From: Planctomycetota bacterium
Lineage (GTDB): Bacteria > Planctomycetota > Planctomycetia > Planctomycetales > Planctomycetaceae
NCBI GenBank assembly: GCA_013151585.1
Contig: JAADHY010000089.1
Location: 1-5,104 of the forward strand
Length of the DNA stretch: 5,104 bases
Reading direction: 5' to 3'
Part shown: one piece after another, positions 1 to 5,104 of the stretch
How the letters are laid out: every line of letters starts with the position of its first letter
How positions within the stretch are numbered: position 1 is the stretch's first letter
The notes under the pieces: generated by a model
The model's input: only the letters and a program-made list of their open reading frames with translations
Databases searched by the model: none
What the model was told of the DNA's origin: nothing
Made by a program: the position numbers and the translations under genes

Positions 1-298
1 GGGCGCCCGCCGCTTCGAGCTCTTCCGCAGACGGCAGCTCGTCCTGTTTGGCGTCGAGTTTCCGATGGCGAAGGCTTCCTTCGATGGTTTCCGTGTTGTG
101 CTCAAAGACGCCCTCGACCCACTCGTAGTAGAAAAGCCGGGGGCAGTAGACGAATTCGTTGAGCATGCGGGCAGGGAGATAGTCCGGCGGCGCGGCCTTT
201 GAGTGGGCTCGTCGCGGTGAGCTAATGGGGACGTCCGCCCGGGACGGCGTAGAGCTCGGCCGCGGTTCACTGTTTTGGGCCGCAGATCGGGCCAGCAT
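1..298 (-). CDS. cas4-cas1: Cas4 domain, probable N-terminus of a Cas4-Cas1 fusion (partial, runs off left edge)
   Basis: The minus strand is open from inside cas2 to the left edge. Translated from the ATG at 298 it gives 99 residues. After a low-complexity lead of about 40 residues rich in Ser, Pro, Arg and Ala comes ARMLNEFVYCPRLFYYEWVE and then EG..RHRKLD. This is the opening of the Cas4 RecB-like nuclease: the Cys of FVYCPR is the first iron-sulphur ligand, and the His of the EG-x3-H segment is the first motif residue. The PARMLNEFVYCPR wording is typical of Cas4 fused to Cas1. Cas4 trims and selects PAM-containing prespacers, and Cas1 with Cas2 integrates them into the array. The Cas1 part would lie outside the window, so the fusion is inferred; no separate cas1 is present here. 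The start is uncertain: GGAG directly abuts the ATG at 298, an in-frame ATG at 367 is an alternative, and an ATG at 166 would leave only the conserved core. It lies downstream of cas2, the reverse of the common cas1-cas2 order. Confidence 0.82.
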   Translation of the reverse strand, partial: MLARSAAQNSEPRPSSTPSRADVPISSPRRAHSKAAPPDYLPARMLNEFVYCPRLFYYEWVEGVFEHNTETIEGSLRHRKLDAKQDELPSAEELEAAGA

Positions 299-509
299 CT
301 CCGCTTGAGCACTGAGGTTGCTGTCCTTCTCCGGATGGGCTTTGTCGGGGAGCCGTGGATGGGCCATGATCGGGCGCTTTCGTTTTCGGTCGGTTACGGT
401 GGAGCAGCCTTTCTTGCCGGCGCGAGCCGTTTTTCGGCGTCGACGGCGCGACGAATTGTTTCGCCTCACGGGACCGGAGGGTTTTCGTCCTGCCGGGTCG
501 GCGTGAGTG

Positions 510-800
510 TCAGACCACGATGCAGGGGGCATCCATGGGGACGTACGGACGTCCGAGGGCTGTGATGACCCGGTCTCCGCGTCCTTCGCTGGGGCCCAGA
601 TCGACGAAAAGCACTTGATCCTCGTCGTGCTTGATGATCTGAGATAGGGCGTCGCGGCAGCGAGCGAGATCAGCTGGGGAGAGCTGGCACTCGAAGACCG
701 AATACTGCAAGTGATCGCCGAAATCCCGCATGGTCTTGAAGACACGGCGGAGGCGTTTGTCGTCACAGATGTCGTAGCAGACCAAGTAGGTGTTGCGCAC
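510..800 (-). CDS. cas2: CRISPR-associated endoribonuclease/integrase subunit Cas2
   Basis: Cas2 is the small homodimer that bridges two Cas1 dimers in the spacer-integration complex. This 96-residue protein has the usual family length and layout. It opens with a first beta strand, YLVCYDI, holding the conserved metal-site Asp at residue 10, followed by the basic helix DDKRLRRVFKTMRDFG. Next come the GDHLQYSVFEC strand, the LSPADLARCRDAL helix, the QVLFVDLG strand and a short C-terminal strand ending CIVV. The start codon is GTG (798-800), preceded at 7 nt by AAAGGG (808-813), which supports it. It lies downstream of the terminator that follows csx3, so it probably begins its own transcription unit together with the cas4-cas1 gene. 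The gap to that gene is about 140 to 210 nt depending on the cas4 start. I see no clear -35/-10 pair upstream. The identification is firm; nuclease activity is not implied, since Cas2 acts mainly as a scaffold. Confidence 0.96.
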   Translation of the reverse strand: MRNTYLVCYDICDDKRLRRVFKTMRDFGDHLQYSVFECQLSPADLARCRDALSQIIKHDEDQVLFVDLGPSEGRGDRVITALGRPYVPMDAPCIVV

Positions 801-1031
801 GGCTGAGCCCTTTCGGTCGGTCAGCAGGGTTCAGCCATCCGTGGACAGGATCAGACGCTCCGTCACGAACACGGCGTCGCTCGTCCGAGTCGGGAAAGGT
901 TGCTCGCGTCTGAAGCGCCGAGAGGCGATGGGCAACGCGGGAGACCGCGAGCCGCCACGCTTCCATAGGCCTACCCCTCGAGCGTACAGAACGTGCGCAC
1001 CCGTTCGCAAGACCGATTCATCGATTTGGAG

Positions 1032-1050
1032 AAAAAGGCCCCGATGGGCC
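1032..1050 (-). terminator. Intrinsic (Rho-independent) terminator of the cmr-CARF-csx3 unit
   Basis: On the minus strand GGCCC (1046-1050), a four-base ATCG loop and GGGCC (1037-1041) form a perfect 5-bp GC stem followed at once by TTTTT (1032-1036). It lies about 140 nt past the csx3 stop and upstream of cas2, in the orientation that ends the interference/signalling transcript before the adaptation genes. The stem is short, but a much stronger hairpin directly precedes it. Confidence 0.7.
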
Positions 1051-1082
1051 GAGCCGTGCGGTCGCCCGCACCGCACGGCTCG
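1050..1082. repeat. Perfect 12-bp GC-rich inverted repeat next to the terminator
   Basis: The arms CGAGCCGTGCGG (1050-1061) and CCGCACGGCTCG (1071-1082) are exact reverse complements around a 9-nt loop. In RNA from the minus strand this hairpin forms immediately before the shorter terminator stem, and the two share the base at 1050. It may be part of a bipartite terminator or an RNA 3'-end stabiliser. A similar stem in group II introns was considered, but no other intron feature is visible. Confidence 0.75.
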
Positions 1083-1192
1083 ACCTAAGCGACTTCCGCA
1101 TGGTCGAGGTGCCCGTTGTGATCGTTTACCAAGTTGTCAAAGATCGGATTCTACTGAGGCTCAGGAGCGGGCGTCGGGCAGCCGCAGCCGGG

Positions 1193-1552
1193 TCAGTCGG
1201 GCCCCGTGGGCTTTCGGCACGTCTGGCCCGGCGCCCGTCCCAAAGACGTCCCGGTTGTGTCTGTCTCCCCCTTCGTGTCGGGCGCGACGTTCAGTATTTG
1301 TCCTTCTCGATAGTCCGGGTGATGGGATGCGACGATAACAGCTCCGAGTCGCGGGTCATAGACGGCCACAGCCGCTGCGGGCGAACCGTGCAAGCGATGC
1401 AAGGCCATCCCGTAGCGCCAAATCGGCGCCCGGCCCTCTATAACCACCACCGCACCTCGCGGTATCGCCGGCAGCGGCGGCAAGGGCTCGGACGGCGCAA
1501 TCGGCGAGTCGACGCCGATCGGGTAGAACACGATATTGGCCTGTTCGGGCAT
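1193..1552 (-). CDS. csx3: Csx3/Crn3 ring nuclease (cyclic tetra-adenylate phosphodiesterase)
   Basis: Csx3 (Crn3) is a small CARF-related protein that binds and cleaves cyclic tetra-adenylate, switching off type III CRISPR signalling; the Archaeoglobus fulgidus member does this as sandwiched tetramers with manganese. This 119-residue protein carries the family signatures: VVVIEGRAPIW (residues 35-45), then AVAVYDPRLGAVIVASH (61-77), then REGQI (82-86). Asp66 and Arg68 of YDPR and His77 match residues reported as important in the archaeal enzyme. I chose the ATG at 1552 over an in-frame ATG at 1609 because GGAG (1560-1563) lies 7 nt upstream and the extra 19 residues are Arg-rich and not family-like. 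The C-terminal tail (residues 90-119, Gly/Thr/Pro-rich) is longer than in the archaeal protein and looks disordered. There is no fused ATPase domain, unlike some Csx3 proteins. It is the last gene of the unit, 66 nt after the CARF gene, which fits a role as off-switch for that sensor. Confidence 0.92.
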   Translation of the reverse strand: MPEQANIVFYPIGVDSPIAPSEPLPPLPAIPRGAVVVIEGRAPIWRYGMALHRLHGSPAAAVAVYDPRLGAVIVASHHPDYREGQILNVAPDTKGETDTTGTSLGRAPGQTCRKPTGPD

Positions 1553-1559
1553 GTTTCTT

Positions 1560-1563
1560 CTCC
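1560..1563 (-). promoter_or_regulatory. Ribosome binding site that sets the csx3 start
   Basis: GGAG, in the purine-rich context CGGAGAAGAA on the minus strand, sits 7 nt before the ATG at 1552. It favours that start over the in-frame ATG at 1609. Confidence 0.75.
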
Positions 1564-1618
1564 GTGCGCTACGCGAGTAGGGAGCGCGAACCCTGACACG
1601 CGTCGCCACAATCGGGAT

Positions 1619-2602
1619 CTACCGTAGCTCAAGTCCCTCGCGATGAAACCACGATTCATCGAGATCGTTCAGTTTAGGAACGGGTCTGCGAATCTGGTCG
1701 ATCGTTTCGTAGTAAGGTTTCATGAGAGGCCACCTTCGGCCAATCTGGATCCCCTCCGAACCATAATCTAGCATTCCCTGCTGGACCAAGGGACGAACGA
1801 GCAACGTTTCGAACGCTTTGGGGTTAGGGAAGTCCTGTAAGTGTTGCCACAACTGCTCTCGTGCCTTGGTGAATAGAGTTGGAATGTCCGCTGGTCCTTC
1901 TCGCTCCAGCAATTCCACGACTCGCCTGCTCGCTTCATGTGCCCGCACTGGCAACAGAGGTAAGTCAACCCAATAGCCGTCCTCCCGAGCGAATCGCAAG
2001 CATTTTTCGGCCGTCGGATTCTCAGCCTGCACATAGTAGAAACGGGCTGCCTGGCCAGTGAGCTCTACCGCAAGTTGGAGGGCAATGTTGATGACGTTGT
2101 TTCCACCGGTCAGGTTTACCCAAATCTCTTTTCCCAGACTACCGGCGCTCTTGGCAGCGAGGACGACGCGTACTGCTCGCCGAAAAGTTCCCAACAAATC
2201 TGTTCGATCGACTTCGCACCAAAACAAGTCCACGCGAGGACGCCCCTTGGCAAGTCGTTTCCAAATCGGCGGGAGATAACGCCGGAGTTCATCCCGCGTG
2301 CAGCCTGCTGGTCGCGGTGGAGCGGCCGTAGGGCACATGCCTTCTTGGTTATCTATGTACTCGGATGCCGCAAATATTTTGCCGTCCTTTTGCCCGGAGT
2401 AGACCTCGGGTGTCGTAAAGAGAACGAGAGCTTGGACATCGCCGACTTTTTCGCCAGCTTCGCGTTGCGCGATCTCACCCGAAAGGCTGAAGAACTCACG
2501 ATCCTGGTCGTTCCATCGCTCGAAGCGCATCGCCAGGTAGGAGAGCGGGCCGGTGACGGCACCGACCGAGCGCCCCAGGCCCATGAAATGGTAGACTCCC
2601 AT
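1619..2602 (-). CDS. CARF-domain protein with probable C-terminal winged-helix domain
   Basis: A 327-residue accessory protein of the type III locus, predicted to sense cyclic oligoadenylate made by Cas10. The N-terminal part (about 1-215) looks like a CARF Rossmann fold. It opens with a strand and Gly-rich loop, HFMGLGRSVGAVTG (5-18), followed by strand ALVLFTTPEVYSG (58-70). The ligand-loop signature is VNLTGGNNVINIAL (162-175), resembling the LTGG-type motif of CARF proteins, and a final strand is RFYYVQ (187-192). Residues 85-105 form a Pro-rich insert with two Cys. The C-terminal part (about 220-305) reads as helices ending in a strand pair, ..LVQQGMLDYGSEGIQIGRRW.., which suggests a winged helix. 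I see no PD-(D/E)XK nuclease motif and no convincing HEPN motif, so a cOA-responsive DNA-binding regulator is the best guess; the named family was not identified. GAGGAG (2608-2613) lies 5 nt before the ATG and supports the start. It follows cmr6 by 72 nt and precedes csx3. Confidence 0.8.
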   Translation of the reverse strand: MGVYHFMGLGRSVGAVTGPLSYLAMRFERWNDQDREFFSLSGEIAQREAGEKVGDVQALVLFTTPEVYSGQKDGKIFAASEYIDNQEGMCPTAAPPRPAGCTRDELRRYLPPIWKRLAKGRPRVDLFWCEVDRTDLLGTFRRAVRVVLAAKSAGSLGKEIWVNLTGGNNVINIALQLAVELTGQAARFYYVQAENPTAEKCLRFAREDGYWVDLPLLPVRAHEASRRVVELLEREGPADIPTLFTKAREQLWQHLQDFPNPKAFETLLVRPLVQQGMLDYGSEGIQIGRRWPLMKPYYETIDQIRRPVPKLNDLDESWFHREGLELR

Positions 2603-2640
2603 GGTTGCTCCTCGTCACACGGCAAGGTTAGACAGCAACC
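2603..2640. repeat. 7-bp inverted repeat abutting the CARF gene start
   Basis: On the minus strand GGTTGCT (2634-2640) and AGCAACC (2603-2609) are perfect reverse complements separated by 24 nt. The second arm ends directly at the ATG and overlaps the last two bases of the GAGGAG ribosome binding site. It could be an operator or an RNA hairpin affecting translation, or chance. Confidence 0.35.
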
Positions 2641-2674
2641 CATTTCTCCCTCACGTCGGCTGCAAAGGCCCGCC

Positions 2675-3835
2675 TTATCGACCGGGCCTCCGTTTCTGCC
2701 TCTTCTTGGGTTCTTGCATTGTGAGCGTATAGCCTTGACTGCTCACGTTCGCGATCCAGACTTCGACGGCGCCACCCAGGTCAACTGAAGGTGGATCTTC
2801 GCCGGCGAAGTGGCCGATGAAACCGTCGTCGGTCTGGAACCGTGGCTTGCCTCTGGCTGAATCAGCAACGCGTTTAACGGCGACCTTATCGCCCCGGCGG
2901 TACCTGGGGCGGGCAGGTCCTGGCTGATCATCCGGTTGCGACGTAGTCGTCCCCGGTCGGATTTGGGGCCCCCCAGAGTCTGTCTCCTGCCTTTCAATGA
3001 GTCTGCCGTATCCGCTGGAGGTTTTGCCGCCGACACCCCATTCACGCAGGGCCTCGGCTAACAGCTCGAACGCAAGTTCGGCCCATTTCTGTCCCTCGTC
3101 GTCGGGCACGTCGCAGGAAACGGCGATCACAAAAGTTCCTGTGACCGAAAGGAAAGCGATTGGCCTCGGGTCGTCGAAGTCGGTCGGCGGCATAAGCTGG
3201 CCTGCCCGAGGGCCGGTGTCGAACGTTTTACCGGAATAATAGTCGGCGTGATGGGGCGTGATCACGTCAAGGACAAGTCCGGAATTATTTCCCTCGAGCG
3301 ATTCGGGGGTGATCCAAGCGTCGTGAAAAACGATGTGACCAGCGTCTGCGGTGGTGCCGAAGAGTTCCGTGAAATAGCGTCCGGGTCTCGTTTTCTCCTC
3401 CCCATCCTCCCGGTACGTGGTTATCTTGCGGAACTCTTGGTCAGCAGTATCCCACGCCCGATCGCAGTAGTGCGCGGCCAAGCCCTTAAGTGCTGAGCCT
3501 GGAATGATCGGCACGCCGTACGTGCGGTGAAGGGTGATACCAGTCTCTAGCACGTTCTCAGCGCCGAGTCCCACGATGAGGCGTCCCTTAACGGACAACG
3601 ACTTAGCGCAGACTGGCTGGGGCAAAGCGCGTTTCCAGCGATCGAAGGCTTTGGAATAGATCGGTCTTGCACGTCGCATCGCGCTTTGCGCTGCAGCGAA
3701 CAGCTCGCGCCGATACCGCGGGTGCTGACTATCATCCACATCTACCGGAAGATAACGGTCGAGCATCAGGCCGGCGTGGCCTGCGTGCCGGCTCCACTCT
3801 CCGATGCTCGGAAGGGCATCACGGCAGGACTGCAT
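2675..3835 (-). CDS. cmr6: Cmr6, type III-B RAMP subunit, with extra C-terminal domain
   Basis: Cmr6 is a Cas7-like RAMP protein that caps the backbone of the Cmr effector complex near the 3' end of the crRNA. Family marks are HAGLMLDRYL (20-29), the ETGITLHRTYGVPIIPGSALKG segment (97-118), the TPHHADYYSG segment (193-202) and the Gly-rich RAMP loop GVGGKTSSGYGRL (267-279). The RAMP fold ends near 285. A Pro/Gly/Gln linker follows, then residues 310-375 (RYRRGDKVAV ... GFIGHF ... VWIANVSSQGYTLTM), which look like a small beta-barrel of OB or S1 type. The protein ends with a very basic tail (377-386, mostly Lys and Arg). The 386 residues exceed a typical Cmr6, and the surplus is this domain. 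AAGGAG (3842-3847) lies 6 nt before the ATG. It begins 21 nt after cmr5. The assignment is firm; the C-terminal fold is inferred. Confidence 0.93.
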   Translation of the reverse strand: MQSCRDALPSIGEWSRHAGHAGLMLDRYLPVDVDDSQHPRYRRELFAAAQSAMRRARPIYSKAFDRWKRALPQPVCAKSLSVKGRLIVGLGAENVLETGITLHRTYGVPIIPGSALKGLAAHYCDRAWDTADQEFRKITTYREDGEEKTRPGRYFTELFGTTADAGHIVFHDAWITPESLEGNNSGLVLDVITPHHADYYSGKTFDTGPRAGQLMPPTDFDDPRPIAFLSVTGTFVIAVSCDVPDDEGQKWAELAFELLAEALREWGVGGKTSSGYGRLIERQETDSGGPQIRPGTTTSQPDDQPGPARPRYRRGDKVAVKRVADSARGKPRFQTDDGFIGHFAGEDPPSVDLGGAVEVWIANVSSQGYTLTMQEPKKRQKRRPGR

Positions 3836-3856
3836 GGCTATCTCCTTGGATGATTG

Positions 3857-4222
3857 CTAGCTCTTGTCTCCCATAAGGGCTTCGGCATATCGCTTGAGCC
3901 ACCCAGCTGCTTCGATGGCATTGCGACTAAGGCGGACGTACCCCATAAGATCTAACCGTCGGCTTTGTTCGAGCAATCGGTCCGGGTCGGTAGCGAGAAC
4001 ACTCGCCAAATCTTTCAGGTAATCGCGCCTCTTCTTCGCCTCGGCAAAGGCGAGTGCCTGAACCAGTCCGCAGGTATGGATCAGCGACGGGAAGCTCTTC
4101 GCGAAGCTTGCGTATTCATTGCGAGGCTGACCTTGAAGCTGCGTGGACCGAGCGTCAACACGCAGAAAAGCTTCTTCGGCCCATTGCTGGCTTCGGGTAG
4201 TCATGGTCTTAACGTTTGGCAT
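3857..4222 (-). CDS. cmr5: Cmr5, type III-B small subunit
   Basis: Cmr5 is the small all-helical subunit that stacks along the inside of the Cmr complex and helps hold target RNA. This 121-residue protein matches the family in size and composition. Its marks are RSQQWAEEAFLRV (10-22), the central helix HTCGLVQALAFAEAKKRR (49-66), and the closing YVRLSRNAIEAAGWLKRYAEAL (95-116). It lacks any catalytic motif, as expected. The start at 4222 is preferred because AGGAG (4230-4234) lies 7 nt upstream; an in-frame ATG at 4204 is possible and would fit families that begin closer to the RSQQWA helix. It starts 10 nt after the cmr4 stop and ends 21 nt before cmr6, so the three genes are co-transcribed and probably translationally coupled. 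Confidence 0.94.
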   Translation of the reverse strand: MPNVKTMTTRSQQWAEEAFLRVDARSTQLQGQPRNEYASFAKSFPSLIHTCGLVQALAFAEAKKRRDYLKDLASVLATDPDRLLEQSRRLDLMGYVRLSRNAIEAAGWLKRYAEALMGDKS

Positions 4223-4229
4223 GTGCGTT

Positions 4230-4234
4230 CTCCT
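4230..4234 (-). promoter_or_regulatory. cmr5 ribosome binding site overlapping the cmr4 stop codon
   Basis: AGGAG on the minus strand lies 7 nt before the cmr5 ATG and shares two bases with the cmr4 TAG (4233-4235). Ribosomes finishing cmr4 would sit on this site, which points to translational coupling and matched subunit supply. Confidence 0.7.
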
Positions 4235-5104
4235 ATGATTGGAACGTCAAGCGTGCTTGCCCTTTGCCGGTGGTTGCGTTTCCCCCGATTTGCACCCGAA
4301 CCGATTCCTTGCAGAATTCATCCAACAGGTCTAGAAGGGACGCAGGCGCATCTGAGCCCGATTTTCCAAAGATGCGGTCACACCACACCAGGCCGGCCAG
4401 AATAGTTTCTGTAGGCAAAGCCTCCTCATACCACAGGTGGCCGGAAGCGACGGTCTTCTTTTCGTCTTCAATCCGGACACGCGCGTTGACTTCCGTGGCC
4501 GTCTCGGATAGGAAACTAAACGCGTCGTCCGGCAAAATCGTGAAGCGGGCCTTGAACTCCGCCTGCCACGTATTGTCGTCGCGAAATACGTATTCGGCGA
4601 TCCGTGTAGCCCAGACTTCCGCTTGCGGATCTTCTTCGGCTTCGAAGTCCAGATCTTCGAGGAACAGTTTTCCCTCATTGGCCAGCAGCGACGTGCCCTG
4701 CTCTGTGACATGAACCTTCGTAGGTTCTATTGCGTCTGTTGGCAACAGTGTCAGGCCATCAGCGCATCTGGCAGCATCCAGGTCCCGATGAAGGCGGCGT
4801 AATACGGCCGGCGATGTGCACCAAGCGAACGTTCCGTATAAACTTCGGACAGGCAGACAGATAATCCGGGCGTCGGTGAAGACGAGTGAGCCGGAATTGG
4901 CGTGCTCGTCTCCTTCGCGGCCGAATGCGACATCCATCCACTCAGGCCGTGTTGACGCCTGCTTGTGATGATCGCGAAGGACACCTTTGACCGCGGTACC
5001 CGGAACGAGTGGCCAGCCAGTGACCTTCTCGCGCATAATCGGCAGGTCGATATAGCCAACACCTCGGCCAGCTCCGACGTGTAAAGGCGTCAGAGCGTGT
5101 ACCC
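4233..5104 (-). CDS. cmr4: Cmr4, type III-B backbone RAMP and target-RNA nuclease (partial, N-terminus off right edge)
   Basis: Cmr4 is the repeated Cas7-type subunit of the Cmr backbone; it binds crRNA and cuts target RNA at 6-nt intervals. An internal ATG at 5036 gives only 267 residues, but the frame stays open to the window edge. The added 22 residues, HALTPLHVGAGRGVGYIDLP and neighbours, are the conserved family opening, so the true start lies a few codons outside. The Asp of GYIDLPI (codon 5046-5048) aligns with the catalytic Asp known in Pyrococcus Cmr4 (Asp26). PLVPGTAVKGVLRDH follows, the usual RAMP segment, and the Gly-rich loop IGGNATTGKGQARLTF is at the C-terminus. The 289 residues visible are close to full length. 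It leads the visible part of the operon, 10 nt before cmr5. Upstream cmr genes and cas10 are expected beyond the edge. Confidence 0.95.
   Translation of the reverse strand, partial: VHALTPLHVGAGRGVGYIDLPIMREKVTGWPLVPGTAVKGVLRDHHKQASTRPEWMDVAFGREGDEHANSGSLVFTDARIICLPVRSLYGTFAWCTSPAVLRRLHRDLDAARCADGLTLLPTDAIEPTKVHVTEQGTSLLANEGKLFLEDLDFEAEEDPQAEVWATRIAEYVFRDDNTWQAEFKARFTILPDDAFSFLSETATEVNARVRIEDEKKTVASGHLWYEEALPTETILAGLVWCDRIFGKSGSDAPASLLDLLDEFCKESVRVQIGGNATTGKGQARLTFQS

Larger units (their letters stand above)
801..1192. other. Intergenic region between csx3 and cas2, no convincing gene
   Basis: About 390 bp separate the csx3 stop from the cas2 start. Short open frames exist on both strands (for example 831-1076 minus and 790-1338 plus), but they have Arg/Ser/Pro-rich translations with no recognisable domain. 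The minus one also runs through the terminator hairpins, so I treat them as chance frames in GC-rich DNA. The region holds the tandem hairpin and terminator at 1032-1082 and presumably the cas2 promoter, which I cannot pinpoint. A TTGACA hexamer on the minus strand at 1135-1140 has no acceptable -10 partner. No CRISPR repeats or tRNA were seen. Confidence 0.6.

Noticed and set aside
275..565. Plus-strand 96-codon open frame near the left edge.
   Set aside because: It overlaps the ends of cas2 and of the Cas4-domain gene on the other strand and shows no domain.
908..936. A 29-nt stretch with a CGCC-GAGA-GGCG stem that looks like a single CRISPR repeat (minus strand begins GTTGCCC and ends TTCAGAC).
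   Set aside because: It occurs once, has no second copy or spacer spacing anywhere in the window, and the stem is only 4 bp.
831..1076. Minus-strand 81-codon open frame between csx3 and cas2.
   Set aside because: It runs through the hairpin and terminator, has no family resemblance, and its composition is that of a random frame in GC-rich DNA.
1050..1082. The GAGCCGTGCGG/CCGCACGGCTC stem as a group II intron fragment.
   Set aside because: It resembles a stem seen near intron reverse transcriptase genes, but there is no reverse transcriptase, domain V or intron boundary nearby.
1112..1140. TTGACA at 1135-1140 (minus) as a -35 box of a promoter for cas2.
   Set aside because: No hexamer resembling TATAAT lies 16-18 nt downstream, and the terminator would sit between it and cas2.
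1100..1627. Plus-strand 175-codon open frame.
   Set aside because: It lies antiparallel to csx3, whose protein shows clear family motifs; the plus frame is Arg-rich and unrecognisable.
1841..1861. Arg-x5-His (REQLWQH, residues 248-254) in the CARF protein as a possible HEPN RNase motif.
   Set aside because: The residue after Arg is Glu rather than the usual polar Asn/Asp/His, and the surrounding region reads better as a winged helix with a C-terminal strand pair. It is not excluded without a structure prediction.

Overview
This window carries part of a type III-B (Cmr) CRISPR-Cas locus from a GC-rich bacterium. Every gene I can support lies on the minus strand, so the window reads biologically from right to left. 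The fused-style Cas4 N-terminus, the Cmr backbone and the stand-alone Csx3 ring nuclease suggest a non-model bacterium, perhaps of a Planctomycetota or Chloroflexota type. The sequence alone does not fix the taxon.

Right part (about 5104 down to 2675): the tail of an interference operon, cmr4 - cmr5 - cmr6. Gaps are 10 and 21 nt, and the cmr4 stop codon lies inside the cmr5 ribosome binding site. cmr4 runs off the right edge and lacks only a few N-terminal residues. The large subunit (cas10/cmr2), cmr3 and cmr1 are expected just outside the window.

Middle (2602 down to 1193): two accessory genes of cyclic oligoadenylate (cOA) signalling. The first is a 327-residue protein with an N-terminal CARF-like sensor domain and a probable C-terminal winged-helix domain. 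The second is csx3 (crn3), a ring nuclease that degrades cA4. The likely division of work is that Cas10 makes cOA when the Cmr complex binds foreign RNA, the CARF protein senses it, and Csx3 removes it to end the response. A tandem hairpin ending in an intrinsic terminator (1032-1082) closes this transcription unit.

Left part (800 down to 1): the adaptation module. cas2 has a GTG start and is followed by the beginning of a cas4-domain gene, very probably a Cas4-Cas1 fusion, that leaves the window on the left. No CRISPR array lies in the window. The roughly 390 bp between csx3 and cas2 contain the terminator and no convincing gene.
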